In this document: positions 45,089-54,454 of the stretch, in pieces
Layout of the letters: every line of letters begins with the position of its first letter
Numbering within the stretch: the first letter of the stretch is position 1
DNA from: Flavobacteriaceae bacterium NBU2973
GTDB taxonomy: Bacteria > Bacteroidota > Bacteroidia > Flavobacteriales > Flavobacteriaceae
Direction of reading: 5' to 3'
Length of the DNA: 64,000 nucleotides
NCBI GenBank assembly: GCA_026162565.1
Contig: JAOEIQ010000001.1
Coordinates: forward strand, 62,001 to 126,000
Translations under genes and position numbers: made by a program
Notes under the pieces: generated by a model
The model's database searches: none
What the model was told of the DNA's origin: nothing
What the model saw: the letters and a program-made list of their open reading frames with translations, nothing else

Positions 45089-45835
45089 ATGCTATTTAGA
45101 TATTTAATAATCGCATCGGCTTTTTTAGGCATTCAATCTGTTATATCTCAAAACTACTCCTTTATCCCAGATTATTACAGAATGCTCTCTTCAGAAGAAA
45201 TGAGTAAGGTTCAAATTGTTATCAAACCTGGTATCGAATTATTTAATTCTAAAGGTGAAAAATTACCAATGTCTCAACTGTCATTAATGACTAATTCTGA
45301 ATACTATCCTCGATTTTTTGTTGATGCAAACACAGATATTAAAGCCATTGTTTTTGAAAAAAAAGGAGATAACCCAGTTATTATTGAACGAACAACTGTA
45401 GAAGATACGGCATTTACAGAAGGGAAAAAAGCTTTAGATTTTATTGCTCAAGACGCAAATGGAAATTCGATTAAACTATCTGAATTAAGAGGAAATGTTG
45501 TGGTTCTCAATTTTTGGTTTATTAAATGTGGCCCTTGTGTTGCAGAAATGCCAGCTTTAAATGCTATGAAAGAACAGTATAAAAATGATACTGTGAAATT
45601 TTTAGCTATCACTTTTGATAAGCAAGAAATGATAGATCAATTTTTAGAAAGAAAAGAGTTTAATTACGAAATGATTCCTGATGCTAGTCATGTCATTCAA
45701 ATGTATGGTGTGCAGAGTTTTCCTACTAATATTGTTATAGATAAAAATGGTTATGTGGCTTTAAAAGAAACAGGATTTAGAACAAATATTAGAGAAGTCC
45801 TTTCTGCTTCAATAGACAAATCTTTGAAATTTTAA
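45089..45835 (+). CDS. TlpA-like thioredoxin-fold exported protein
   Basis: 248 residues with a signal peptide (about 1-20, ending VISQ). The N-terminal 110 residues are a lineage-specific region. The C-terminal TlpA/AhpC-TSA domain (about 112-245) has FIAQDANGNSIKLSELRGNVVVLNFWFIKCGPCVAEMP with redox pair CGPC, and the cis-proline segment VQSFPTNIVID. It probably acts as a periplasmic thiol oxidoreductase, for example in cytochrome maturation; the partner is unknown. Confidence 0.9.
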   Translation: MLFRYLIIASAFLGIQSVISQNYSFIPDYYRMLSSEEMSKVQIVIKPGIELFNSKGEKLPMSQLSLMTNSEYYPRFFVDANTDIKAIVFEKKGDNPVIIERTTVEDTAFTEGKKALDFIAQDANGNSIKLSELRGNVVVLNFWFIKCGPCVAEMPALNAMKEQYKNDTVKFLAITFDKQEMIDQFLERKEFNYEMIPDASHVIQMYGVQSFPTNIVIDKNGYVALKETGFRTNIREVLSASIDKSLKF

Positions 45836-46002
45836 CTTCCACTTAAAACTAGCTTTAATCGCTCGGTTTTTTCTACCTTTCTTAAATAACACTTAATTTT
45901 GTTTATTAAAATTACAAAATCTAGTATTATTTCAGGAATCACCTCGTTAGTTTATAAAATTTTTAATTCATTTTGAGTAAAAATCTGAAGTAAAAATTTA
46001 TG

Positions 46003-46010
46003 TACTTTTG
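46003..46010 (+). promoter_or_regulatory. -7 element of the RND transporter gene
   Basis: TACTTTTG fits TAnnTTTG, 17 nt before the ATG. The nearest TTG upstream is 27 nt away, too far for the consensus. Confidence 0.45.
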
Positions 46011-46027
46011 AGCACTTTAATTTTTCA

Positions 46028-48427
46028 ATGTCAAAATTACTATCTACAAGCTTTTGGGATACGGTTGCTAGAATCATTTTACGCAACAAAATTGCTATTT
46101 TAATTGCTTTAGTATTAGCTACTATATTTTTTAGCTATCAATGGAAATATATGCGTTTCACTTACACTGAAGCCAACTTATTACCAGACGATCATGAAGT
46201 AAATTTAGTTTACAATGATTTTTTAAAGACCTTTGGTGAGGAAGGCAACTTAATTGTTCTTGGTGTAAAAGATTCTACCTTATTTACTGTTGAAAAATTA
46301 AATGCATGGAATAAACTTTCAGAAGATTTTAAAACTTATGATGAAGTAGAGACAGTAGTATCTATTAAAGATCTTCAAAAACTTGTAAAAAATAAAAAGG
46401 AAGAACAGTTTGATTTAGTACCTTTTATTAAAGATTCTATTTCTTCAATTACCGAAATTGATAAGCTTCAGAAAGAATTATTTAAGCAATATCCTTTTTA
46501 CGACAACTTCTTGTTTAATAAAGATACTCGAACAATTCGGTCTGCTATCTACATAAAAAAAGATTTAGTTAATACACCAGCGAGAAAGGATTTTGTTTTT
46601 GATGAGTTACAACCTAAAATAGCTCAATTTGAAATAGATACTGGTTTAGATGTTAGGGTTTCTGGTATGCCATATATTCGTACACTTAATTCTCAAAATA
46701 TTGTAGATGAAATTGGTACTTTTATAGGTGCAGCATTACTAGTTACGTCTCTTATTTTCTTTTTCTTTTTTAGATCGTTCAGAGCCACATTTATTTCACT
46801 TATAGTCGTTTGCATTGGCGTAATGTGGACCTTTGGGATTCTTGGCTTACTCAAATATGAAATTACCGTTTTAACAGCTTTAATTCCTCCTTTAATTATT
46901 GTAATAGGAATTCCTAACTGTATATTTCTAATTAACAAGTATCAGCATGAAGTAAAGAGTCATGGTAATAAAGTAAAATCATTACAACGCGTTATTACAA
47001 AAATTGGTAATGCCACTTTAATGACTAATGTTACTACTGCATCTGGTTTTGCAACTTTTATATTAACAGAAAGTAAATTACTTAAAGAATTTGGTATAGT
47101 TTCCTCATTAAGTATCTTGGCTATCTTTATTTTATCATTACTTATAATTCCTATTATTTATACGTTTTTACCATATCCTAAAGAACGCCATTTAGAGCAC
47201 TTAAATAAACGTTGGATTGGTGGATTTGTAGATTGGATGGAACGAATGGTAAAACAAAAGCGTATTGCTGTTTATGTAATATCCCTAATTCTTTTAATTG
47301 GAAGTATGATTGGCATGAATCAGATAAAAATTTCTGGTAGCTTAATTGAAGACATGCCCAAAAAGACCGAGTTTTTTAGTGACATCCGTTTTTTTGAAGA
47401 CCAATTTAATGGTATTATGCCTCTTGAAATAATGGTTGATACCAAGCGAAAAAAAGGCGTTATGAAACTAACGACTTTAAAACGAATGAATCAATTAGAA
47501 GAATTAATAGACGAAACTCCCGAATTATCAAAGCCTATTTCCGTGGTAAGTCTGGTTAAGTATTCTAAACAAGCTTATTATAATGGTAATCCAAAATATT
47601 ATCAGTTACCTTCTAGTCAAGAGAATAATTTCATTTTATCATATGCCAAAAACTCTTCTTCTAATGTTGATCTCTTAAAAAACTTTGTAGATAGTACAGG
47701 ACAGTTCGCTCGAATAACAACTTTTATGAAGGATATTGGAACTGATAAAATGGAGAGAATAGAAGAAAACCTTCAAAACAAAATAGATAAAGTATTTCCT
47801 AAAGACCGTTATAATGTAACCATGACTGGTAAGGCTTTAGTGTTTCAAAAAGGAACAACATATTTAGTTAAAAATCTAGTTATATCATTATCATTAGCCA
47901 TTTTACTAATTTCAATTTTTATGGCTTATATGTTTCGATCGTTTAGAATGATTGTAGTGTCTCTTATACCAAACCTATTGCCTTTATTAATAACAGCTGG
48001 TTTAATGGGTTATTTAGGTGTACCAATAAAACCGTCAACTATTTTAGTGTTTAGTATCGCTTTTGGTATTTCTGTGGATGACACGATTCACTTTTTAGCA
48101 AAATACAGGCAAGAGCTTCAAGATAACCATTGGAAGATTAAAAAATCTGTTTATGCGGCTTTAAGAGAAACAGGTGTGAGTATGTTTTATACGTCCATAG
48201 TTTTGTTCTTTGGGTTTTCAGTTTTTATAATTTCTAGTTTTGGTGGTACTGTCGCTTTAGGAGCATTAGTATCTGTAACCTTATTATTTGCCATGCTATC
48301 TAACTTGATATTATTACCGTCTTTATTACTGTCTCTAGAACGTAGTATTGCAAGAAAAGATATTTTAAGAGAACCGTCTATAAAAATTATTCCAGAGGAT
48401 ACTGAAGATACTGATCTAGATAAATAG
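46028..48427 (+). CDS. RND superfamily exporter, MMPL/HpnN-like
   Basis: 799 residues. Two sterol-sensing/MMPL membrane halves: TM1 (about 22-40), a periplasmic loop (41-230), TM2-6 (about 232-385), TM7 (about 410-428), a second loop, and TM8-12 (about 620-775). Marks: LTALIPPLIIVIGIPNCIFLINKY in the first half and the proton-relay-type SIAFGISVDDTIHFLAKYRQE in the second. It probably exports lipids or hydrophobic compounds by proton motive force. It stands alone without membrane-fusion or outer-membrane partners. Confidence 0.92.
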   Translation: MSKLLSTSFWDTVARIILRNKIAILIALVLATIFFSYQWKYMRFTYTEANLLPDDHEVNLVYNDFLKTFGEEGNLIVLGVKDSTLFTVEKLNAWNKLSEDFKTYDEVETVVSIKDLQKLVKNKKEEQFDLVPFIKDSISSITEIDKLQKELFKQYPFYDNFLFNKDTRTIRSAIYIKKDLVNTPARKDFVFDELQPKIAQFEIDTGLDVRVSGMPYIRTLNSQNIVDEIGTFIGAALLVTSLIFFFFFRSFRATFISLIVVCIGVMWTFGILGLLKYEITVLTALIPPLIIVIGIPNCIFLINKYQHEVKSHGNKVKSLQRVITKIGNATLMTNVTTASGFATFILTESKLLKEFGIVSSLSILAIFILSLLIIPIIYTFLPYPKERHLEHLNKRWIGGFVDWMERMVKQKRIAVYVISLILLIGSMIGMNQIKISGSLIEDMPKKTEFFSDIRFFEDQFNGIMPLEIMVDTKRKKGVMKLTTLKRMNQLEELIDETPELSKPISVVSLVKYSKQAYYNGNPKYYQLPSSQENNFILSYAKNSSSNVDLLKNFVDSTGQFARITTFMKDIGTDKMERIEENLQNKIDKVFPKDRYNVTMTGKALVFQKGTTYLVKNLVISLSLAILLISIFMAYMFRSFRMIVVSLIPNLLPLLITAGLMGYLGVPIKPSTILVFSIAFGISVDDTIHFLAKYRQELQDNHWKIKKSVYAALRETGVSMFYTSIVLFFGFSVFIISSFGGTVALGALVSVTLLFAMLSNLILLPSLLLSLERSIARKDILREPSIKIIPEDTEDTDLDK

Positions 48428-48481
48428 CTTTTAAAGCATAATTTCCTAATCACTAATCACTGATTACTATTTACTAAATAC

Positions 48482-48489
48482 TATCTTTG
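48482..48489 (+). promoter_or_regulatory. -7 element of asnS
   Basis: TATCTTTG fits TAnnTTTG, 19 nt before the asnS ATG. Confidence 0.5.
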
Positions 48490-48508
48490 CAGTCTAAATT
48501 TTTAACAC

Positions 48509-49942
48509 ATGCAAGTAGCAACTGTTGCCGAGTTATTAAAAACCGAAGGCACTTCACAAGAAATAGAAATAAAAGGTTGGGTGAGAACTTTTAGAGCAAA
48601 TCGATTTATAGCTTTAAATGATGGTTCTACCATTAATAATATACAGTGTGTTGTTGACTTTGAAAACACAGATGAAACGCTTCTAAAACGTGTAACAACA
48701 GGTGCTGCAGTGTCTATTAAAGGGTTGCTTGTAGAGAGTCAAGGAACAGGACAGAAAGTAGAAGTTCAAGTAGAAACTCTAGAAATATTAGGAGATAGTG
48801 ACCCTGAAACGTATCCTATTCAGCCTAAAAAACATTCGTTTGAATTTTTAAGAGAGAATGCACACTTACGCACACGTACCAATACATTTAGTGCTGTTAT
48901 GCGTTTACGTTCTTCTTTATCATTTGCCATACACAAGTATTTTAATGATAATGGGTTTTATTATATGCATACGCCAATTGTTACTGGAAGTGATGCAGAA
49001 GGAGCAGGTGAAATGTTTAGAGTCAGTACTTTAGATGCTAAAAAACCTCCTTTAACAGATGATGGTCAAGTAAATTACAAAGAAGATTTCTTTGGAAAAG
49101 AAACCAACTTAACTGTTTCTGGACAATTGGAAGCAGAGACTTATGCCATGTCTTTAGGAAAAGTGTACACTTTTGGACCAACATTTAGAGCTGAAAACTC
49201 TAATACAACTCGTCATTTAGCAGAATTCTGGATGATAGAACCTGAAGTGGCCTTTATGGATTTGGCTGGAAACATGGATTTAGCTGAAGACTTTATGAAA
49301 TCTGTTATTCAATATGTTTTAGATAACAATGCTGAAGATTTAGAGTTTTTAGATAAACGTTTACAGGATGAGGAAAAAACAAAACCTCAAGCAGAACGTA
49401 GCCCAATGAATCTAATTGATAAATTACGTTTTGTAGTAGATAATAATTTTAAGCGTGTAAGTTACACAGAAGCTATAGACATACTTCGTAATAGTAAACC
49501 AAACAAAAAGAAAAAATTCAATTATGTAATTGAAGAATGGGGAGCCGATTTGCAGTCGGAACATGAGCGTTATTTAGTTGAAAAACATTTTAAATGTCCA
49601 GTAATATTATTTGATTATCCAGCAAATATAAAAGCATTTTACATGCGTTTAAACGACGATGAAAAAACGGTTCGAGCTATGGATATTTTATTTCCAGGAA
49701 TTGGTGAAATAGTTGGTGGTTCTCAACGTGAAGAACGTTTAGAGGTTTTAAAAGAAAAAATGGCAGCTCTTAATATTCCAGAAGAAGAATTATGGTGGTA
49801 TCTAGATTTACGTAAATATGGTACTGCTGTGCATTCTGGTTTTGGTTTAGGTTTTGAGCGTTTAGTAATGTTTGCTACAGGAATGAGTAATATTAGAGAT
49901 GTAATCCCTTACCCAAGAACACCTCAAAACGCAGAGTTTTAA
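48509..49942 (+). CDS. asnS: Asparagine-tRNA ligase
   Basis: 477 residues. OB-fold anticodon-binding domain (about 1-110: IEIKGWVRTFRANRFIALNDG) and a class II catalytic domain with motif 1 (HKYFNDNGFYYMHTPIVTGSDAEGAGEMF), motif 2 (FGPTFRAENSNTTRHLAEFWMIEPE) and motif 3 (GFGLGFERLVMFATG). The AsnS-type TFGPTFRAENS pattern separates it from aspartyl enzymes. Confidence 0.97.
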   Translation: MQVATVAELLKTEGTSQEIEIKGWVRTFRANRFIALNDGSTINNIQCVVDFENTDETLLKRVTTGAAVSIKGLLVESQGTGQKVEVQVETLEILGDSDPETYPIQPKKHSFEFLRENAHLRTRTNTFSAVMRLRSSLSFAIHKYFNDNGFYYMHTPIVTGSDAEGAGEMFRVSTLDAKKPPLTDDGQVNYKEDFFGKETNLTVSGQLEAETYAMSLGKVYTFGPTFRAENSNTTRHLAEFWMIEPEVAFMDLAGNMDLAEDFMKSVIQYVLDNNAEDLEFLDKRLQDEEKTKPQAERSPMNLIDKLRFVVDNNFKRVSYTEAIDILRNSKPNKKKKFNYVIEEWGADLQSEHERYLVEKHFKCPVILFDYPANIKAFYMRLNDDEKTVRAMDILFPGIGEIVGGSQREERLEVLKEKMAALNIPEEELWWYLDLRKYGTAVHSGFGLGFERLVMFATGMSNIRDVIPYPRTPQNAEF

Positions 49943-49950
49943 CAAATATA

Positions 49951-49986
49951 AACCAGTTAGGTTTTAAAAACCTGACAGGTTTTTTC
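49951..49986 (+). terminator. Intrinsic terminator after asnS
   Basis: AACCAGTTAGGTT (49951-49963) and AACCTGACAGGTT (49969-49981) form an imperfect 13-bp stem that ends in a T run. Confidence 0.65.
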
Positions 49987-50018
49987 ATATTTTTATACTC
50001 AAGGAGTAATTTTAATTT

Positions 50019-51479
50019 ATGGCATTAAAGCAGTTTTTACAGTTTAAACTTTCACAAAAGTTATCTCCGCAACAAATTCAATTAATGAAATTGATACAGT
50101 TGCCTACACAAGCTTTTGAACAACGCCTTAAGCAAGAATTAGAAGAAAATCCAGCGCTTGAAAGTGGTAAAGAAAATTCCGATTCTCTGGATGATGATTT
50201 TGATAATTCCCAAGACGACTTTAATGATTCAGACACAATTGATGCTGACGATATTAATATTGACGAATATTTAAGTGACGATGCTGTTCCAGATTATAGA
50301 ACACAAGCCAACAATTATAGCCCTGATGATGAGGAAAAAAGTATTCCTTATGCCGCAGGAATGTCGTTTACACAACATTTAATTAATCAATTAAACACTT
50401 ATAGGTTAAATGAAGAAGAACGTGAAATAGCAGTTTTTCTAGTTGGTAGCGTAGATGAAAGTGGCTATATACGTCGTGATTTGTCCGATATTATGGATGA
50501 TTTAGCCTTTACACAAAATGTTTATACAACTGAAGACAAGATTGAAACTGTTTTACAAATAGTTCATCAATTAGATCCAGCTGGAGTTGGTGCTCGTAAC
50601 TTACAAGAGTGCTTAAGTATTCAATTGAGAAGAAAAGAACAACGACCAGATGTTGAATTAGCTCTAAATATTATTGAAAAAGCTTTTGATCAATTTACAA
50701 AAAAGCATTACAAAAAGTTGATGCAAAAATTTGATATAAGCGAATTACAACTTAAAGATGCTATAGAAGAAATTGAAAGTTTAAACCCAAAACCAGGAGG
50801 TTCTTATTCTGGAAATAATCGTATGGTTGAGCATGTCGTTCCTGATTTTGCAATCAAAATTGTTGAAGGCGAATTGGAATTAACACTTAATGGCAGAAAT
50901 GCTCCAGAGTTACATGTTTCAGCAGAATATAATAACATGCTTAAAGGTTATAAAGCCTCTAAAGAGAAGTCTAAATCGCAAAAAGATGCCGTGTTATTTA
51001 TTAAGCAAAAACTAGATGCTGCCAAATGGTTTATAGAAGCCATTAAACAACGTCAACAAACGTTGTTTGTTACTATGAGTGCGATTATGCATTATCAAAA
51101 AGACTACTTTTTATCTGGCGATGAGCGCAAGTTAAAGCCTATGATTTTAAAGGACATTGCAGATGAAATCGATATGGATGTTTCTACAGTATCAAGGGTA
51201 GCGAATAGTAAATATGTAGATACACCTTACGGAACAAAATTAATTAAAGAATTCTTTTCTGAATCTATGAAAAATGATCAAGGAGAAGATGTATCGACTA
51301 GAGAGATTAAAAAAATATTAGAAACAGTTATTGAAGAAGAGGATAAGAAAAAACCGCTTACAGATGAAGCTTTGTCTAAAATTCTAAAAGAGAAAGGCTA
51401 TCCTATTGCTAGAAGAACTGTAGCTAAATATCGTGAGCAATTAGAGATTCCAGTTGCGAGATTGCGTAAAAAAATATGA
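50019..51479 (+). CDS. rpoN: RNA polymerase sigma-54 factor
   Basis: 486 residues. Region I (about 1-50) is the glutamine/leucine activator-interacting part (LSQKLSPQQIQLMKLIQLPTQAFEQRLKQELEENPAL). An acidic region II follows (about 52-100), then a core-binding domain (about 115-300) and the C-terminal domain with a helix-turn-helix (MDVSTVSRVANSKYV) and the RpoN box ARRTVAKYREQL. Works with enhancer-binding activators at -24/-12 promoters. Overlaps the next gene by 4 bp (ATGA). Confidence 0.97.
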   Translation: MALKQFLQFKLSQKLSPQQIQLMKLIQLPTQAFEQRLKQELEENPALESGKENSDSLDDDFDNSQDDFNDSDTIDADDINIDEYLSDDAVPDYRTQANNYSPDDEEKSIPYAAGMSFTQHLINQLNTYRLNEEEREIAVFLVGSVDESGYIRRDLSDIMDDLAFTQNVYTTEDKIETVLQIVHQLDPAGVGARNLQECLSIQLRRKEQRPDVELALNIIEKAFDQFTKKHYKKLMQKFDISELQLKDAIEEIESLNPKPGGSYSGNNRMVEHVVPDFAIKIVEGELELTLNGRNAPELHVSAEYNNMLKGYKASKEKSKSQKDAVLFIKQKLDAAKWFIEAIKQRQQTLFVTMSAIMHYQKDYFLSGDERKLKPMILKDIADEIDMDVSTVSRVANSKYVDTPYGTKLIKEFFSESMKNDQGEDVSTREIKKILETVIEEEDKKKPLTDEALSKILKEKGYPIARRTVAKYREQLEIPVARLRKKI

Positions 51480-52090
51480 AGATAAAAGACCAACTTTTAA
51501 GCGCAATATCCTTTATATTTCATCCATTAATCATGCCTTTATTGGGCGTGATTTTTTATTTCTCTAAATCTCCAAGATTTTTTCCTAAACCTATTATTAT
51601 AAGTAAAATTATAGCTTTAACCGTTTTAACAATCGTCGTGCCTTTATTATTATTTTACTTATTAAAACTATCTGGATCTGTAAAATCAATATACTTAAAA
51701 ACAGTTAAAGAGCGTATTAGGCCACTCATGCTAAACTGTTTGATTCTATTACTAGCAATAAAACACCTAGTGCCCAGTAACGAAATAATAGAATTATACT
51801 TTTTTTTTGTAGCTATTTTAATTTCAACTTTAGCTTGTTTAATATTAGCGTTTTTTCAATTTAAAGCTAGTATTCATATGATAGCACTTGGAGGTGTCTT
51901 TATGTTTTTTATTGCTTTAAGTATTCACTTTAGTATAAATATTAATGGAACATTAGCACTTTTTAGCTTAATAATAGGCGCTGTTGCGACTTCTAGATTA
52001 CATTTAAAAGCTCATTCATCAATTGAGTTAATAATTGGATTTATTATAGGTGTTTTTCCGCAGTTAATAATGCTTAATTATTGGCTATAG
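51476..52090 (+). CDS. Integral membrane protein downstream of rpoN
   Basis: 204 residues with six hydrophobic segments. Motifs ERIRPLM, ASIHMIALGGVFMF and ATSRLHLKAHSSIELIIGFIIG recall a Bacteroidetes membrane family related to PAP2 phosphatases, but the full phosphatase signature (KxxxxxxRP, PSGH, SRxxxxxHxxxD) is only partly recognisable. Translationally coupled to rpoN. Its 3' end overlaps the convergent SprT/PorT gene by 6 bp. Confidence 0.78.
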   Translation: MKIKDQLLSAISFIFHPLIMPLLGVIFYFSKSPRFFPKPIIISKIIALTVLTIVVPLLLFYLLKLSGSVKSIYLKTVKERIRPLMLNCLILLLAIKHLVPSNEIIELYFFFVAILISTLACLILAFFQFKASIHMIALGGVFMFFIALSIHFSININGTLALFSLIIGAVATSRLHLKAHSSIELIIGFIIGVFPQLIMLNYWL

Positions 52091-52777
52091 GATATAAAAC
52101 ATTAAACCCATTTTAATTGCTCTCATATCGATAGTTTCTCCTGTATTTAAATTTGATTTAGTATCAAATATAGGATTTAAAGCATAATATATATGAAAGT
52201 TCCAAGTGCCATATCCAGCATTAAACGTTAATCCATATTGAAGTCTGTTAAATCTATCAAGACCATTAATTTTAACATCATCTGGCTCGCCTTCAAACTT
52301 TGTTTGATTGGCAAAAACATATCCAAGCTTAAAACCTGAATAAATTCGCCAAAACTTATAGGAACTTGGTGTTGAGTTTCTCCACCTAAACTCAAAAGGC
52401 ACTTCAACTAAATACGTAAAGTATTTATTTTTGGTAAAGGTTGTTTCATCATTTACGACAAAAAAATCCGTTGAATTTTGATTATTTTCAGTTACACGAA
52501 GATTTTGGTTATATGAATTAACAGATAAACCTAAACCCAATGCAACAGCATAAGTTCTCTGTTTATTTATAGGCATATCTCTTAAAAATCCGGCGTGAAA
52601 ACCACTTGAAAACCCTTTTTGTGAAACGCCATTGGGTTTTTTATCCAAAAAATTATAAGTAACAGATATATAAAACTGATCTTCTCTATATTTTAAGTCT
52701 TGAGGAATGGAGTCTTGCGATTGAGAAAAACTACAAAAACTCAAAAGAGATATGAGAGAAAAAAATAACCTTGACAT
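52085..52777 (-). CDS. SprT/PorT-like type IX secretion protein
   Basis: 230 residues from ATG 52777 (MSRLFFSLISLLSFCSFSQ, a signal peptide); upstream in-frame codons add no useful sequence. About eight amphipathic strands form a small outer-membrane beta-barrel (REDQFYISVTYNFL, GFSSGFHAGFLRDMP, FWRIYSGFKLGYVF, LQYGLTFNAGYGTWNFHIYYALNPIF, IDMRAIKMGLMFYIL). The pattern agrees with PorT/SprT of the T9SS, which would export the two subtilases of this window. Other PorT-family barrels look alike, so the assignment to SprT is likely but not certain. Confidence 0.75.
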   Translation of the reverse strand: MSRLFFSLISLLSFCSFSQSQDSIPQDLKYREDQFYISVTYNFLDKKPNGVSQKGFSSGFHAGFLRDMPINKQRTYAVALGLGLSVNSYNQNLRVTENNQNSTDFFVVNDETTFTKNKYFTYLVEVPFEFRWRNSTPSSYKFWRIYSGFKLGYVFANQTKFEGEPDDVKINGLDRFNRLQYGLTFNAGYGTWNFHIYYALNPIFDTKSNLNTGETIDMRAIKMGLMFYIL

Positions 52778-52802
52778 ATAATTTAAAATAAATGGTATTA
52801 GC

Positions 52803-52840
52803 AAAAAAAAAGTGCTGCATTAAAAACGCAACACTTTTAT
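52803..52840 (-). terminator. Intrinsic terminator of the exbB-exbD operon
   Basis: On the minus strand AAAAGTGTTGC, a loop of about nine bases, GCAGCACTTTT and a T run; one mismatch. Confidence 0.75.
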
Positions 52841-52858
52841 ATAATAAATTAAGAACTT

Positions 52859-53344
52859 TTAATTTTTTAAACCAGCCAAAGCATCACCTTTTCTGGTTGT
52901 ATAATTAATTTTTAAGGCATTTACCTTGCGTAATTCCTGTTTAATATCTGATACTAATCCCATGTTTGCTTCACTATCAACTTTTAAAGCTGTAGTAAGA
53001 AAAGGAACTAACTCCTCACGTTTAGAAGCTCTTTCTGCAGCAATGAAAGCTGCAATGTCTTCTACAGACGCAAATTTATCATTTAATTGAATACGTGCTT
53101 CTGTACCAAATTTCGCCTCGTAATTTCTACTTGGTTTTCCCGCATAGATATACATGATTAAATCCTTCTTATCAAGCTTTTCAACTTGATCTGCAGCAGG
53201 AAGCTTATTCTCAATCATTAAAGTATTTTCCCTCATTACAGTTGCCACCATAAAAAAGAATAATAACATAAATACAATATCTGGTAATGATGCCGTTGAT
53301 ATTGCTGGCAAGTCGCCTCCTTTTTTCTTTTTAAATTTAGACAT
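52859..53344 (-). CDS. ExbD/TolR-type biopolymer transport protein (second copy)
   Basis: 161 residues. A short cytoplasmic N-terminus (KFKKKKGGDLPAISTASLP) is followed by one transmembrane helix with the proton-carrying aspartate (DIVFMLLFFFMVATVM) and a periplasmic domain. It ends the operon exbB-X-exbD-exbD, 13 bp after the first exbD, and powers TonB-dependent transport or a related process together with ExbB. Confidence 0.93.
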   Translation of the reverse strand: MSKFKKKKGGDLPAISTASLPDIVFMLLFFFMVATVMRENTLMIENKLPAADQVEKLDKKDLIMYIYAGKPSRNYEAKFGTEARIQLNDKFASVEDIAAFIAAERASKREELVPFLTTALKVDSEANMGLVSDIKQELRKVNALKINYTTRKGDALAGLKN

Positions 53345-53357
53345 AATAATGTTTTAT

Positions 53358-53996
53358 TTAATTAGCTTTTTTAGGTTCAGCTTCAGAGAATTTTTGAGGT
53401 ATCATAAGTTTTATCTCCTCTAGTTTCTCTTTTAGCTTATCCTTTTCACTTTTAGGAGTTCTTGGATCACTATATTTAGCATTCGCTTCAACAAAACTCA
53501 TATTAAGAGCAGGAAATTTCTTTTTAAACTCTCTATCTCTTAACGCATTGTATGCTGCAATTATTTCATTTTGCACAGCTAAATATACATCGTATTTAGT
53601 AGCTCTATCATTTTGTAATGATATAATAGCCTTCTGGAAATTATCAGATGATTTAGGATTTTTTGCTCCTTGGCAATTTTTACATGCATCTTCTCCTGAT
53701 CCACCTCCATTATCTAAAAAGGCAATAGCTTCTTTACGTAAATTTTTGATTTCAATCAATCCTTCGTTACCGCCTGTTTTTAATAACAATTGGTTATTTC
53801 TATTAACGCTTAATTGAAAAATATTTTTTTCTTTAATAATTGGTGGATCTTCCAGATTTTCCTCCATTGGAGGTAACTTTCTATTTAATCCCGAGTCTGT
53901 TTCAATGGTAGTAGTTACCAAGAAAAAGATAAGGAGTAAGAAAGCAATATCTGCCATAGATCCAGCATTTACTTCTGGTGCTGATCGTTTAGCCAT
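53358..53996 (-). CDS. ExbD/TolR-type biopolymer transport protein (first copy)
   Basis: 212 residues. N-terminal PEVNAGSMADIAFLLLIFFLVTTTI holds the conserved aspartate in the only membrane helix. The periplasmic part is longer than in the second copy and includes a Cys pair (EDACKNCQG, about 102-106). Separated by 2 bp from the upstream membrane gene. Confidence 0.93.
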   Translation of the reverse strand: MAKRSAPEVNAGSMADIAFLLLIFFLVTTTIETDSGLNRKLPPMEENLEDPPIIKEKNIFQLSVNRNNQLLLKTGGNEGLIEIKNLRKEAIAFLDNGGGSGEDACKNCQGAKNPKSSDNFQKAIISLQNDRATKYDVYLAVQNEIIAAYNALRDREFKKKFPALNMSFVEANAKYSDPRTPKSEKDKLKEKLEEIKLMIPQKFSEAEPKKAN

Positions 53997-53998
53997 AA

Positions 53999-54433
53999 TT
54001 ACTTAATCATTTTTTTAACGCCTGTAAATAGCATTGCTCCTACAGCAATAGCTGCTAAAAAGTAAAATAAACGCAATCCTGCTCCTACCATTTTAGAACC
54101 AGAAGCCGATAATACTTCTCCGTCTCTCATTGGAGTTTCAACTCCAGTAGACATTACATAAGCTATAACAGCAAGAATAGCGAAAGCTCCAACACTTTTA
54201 AGTGTACTCATCAATACTTTAGGATTAGTAAAAATATTTTTTAGAGTAAATACTAAAACTAAAGCCACTGCTATTGCTGCCACTATATAAGCTATAGACA
54301 TTAATGGTGCAATAACACCATCTTCACCTCCTTTGATAGCATCATCTCCTGTTCCTATAATTCTAATTAGGAAAAATATAGAGATAACACCAACAACTGC
54401 GGCTACTATGGTTAATATTTTTTGTAAATTCAT
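53999..54433 (-). CDS. Small membrane protein between exbB and exbD
   Basis: 144 residues with four hydrophobic helices (about 6-24, 44-66, 80-96 and 118-138). No named domain is recognised, but a protein of this type often lies between exbB and exbD in Flavobacteriaceae, as far as I recall. The spacing to both neighbours (21 and 2 bp) suggests that it is a partner of the energy-transducing complex. Confidence 0.8.
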   Translation of the reverse strand: MNLQKILTIVAAVVGVISIFFLIRIIGTGDDAIKGGEDGVIAPLMSIAYIVAAIAVALVLVFTLKNIFTNPKVLMSTLKSVGAFAILAVIAYVMSTGVETPMRDGEVLSASGSKMVGAGLRLFYFLAAIAVGAMLFTGVKKMIK

Positions 54434-54454
54434 CTTCTTATTTTTTGTAAATTA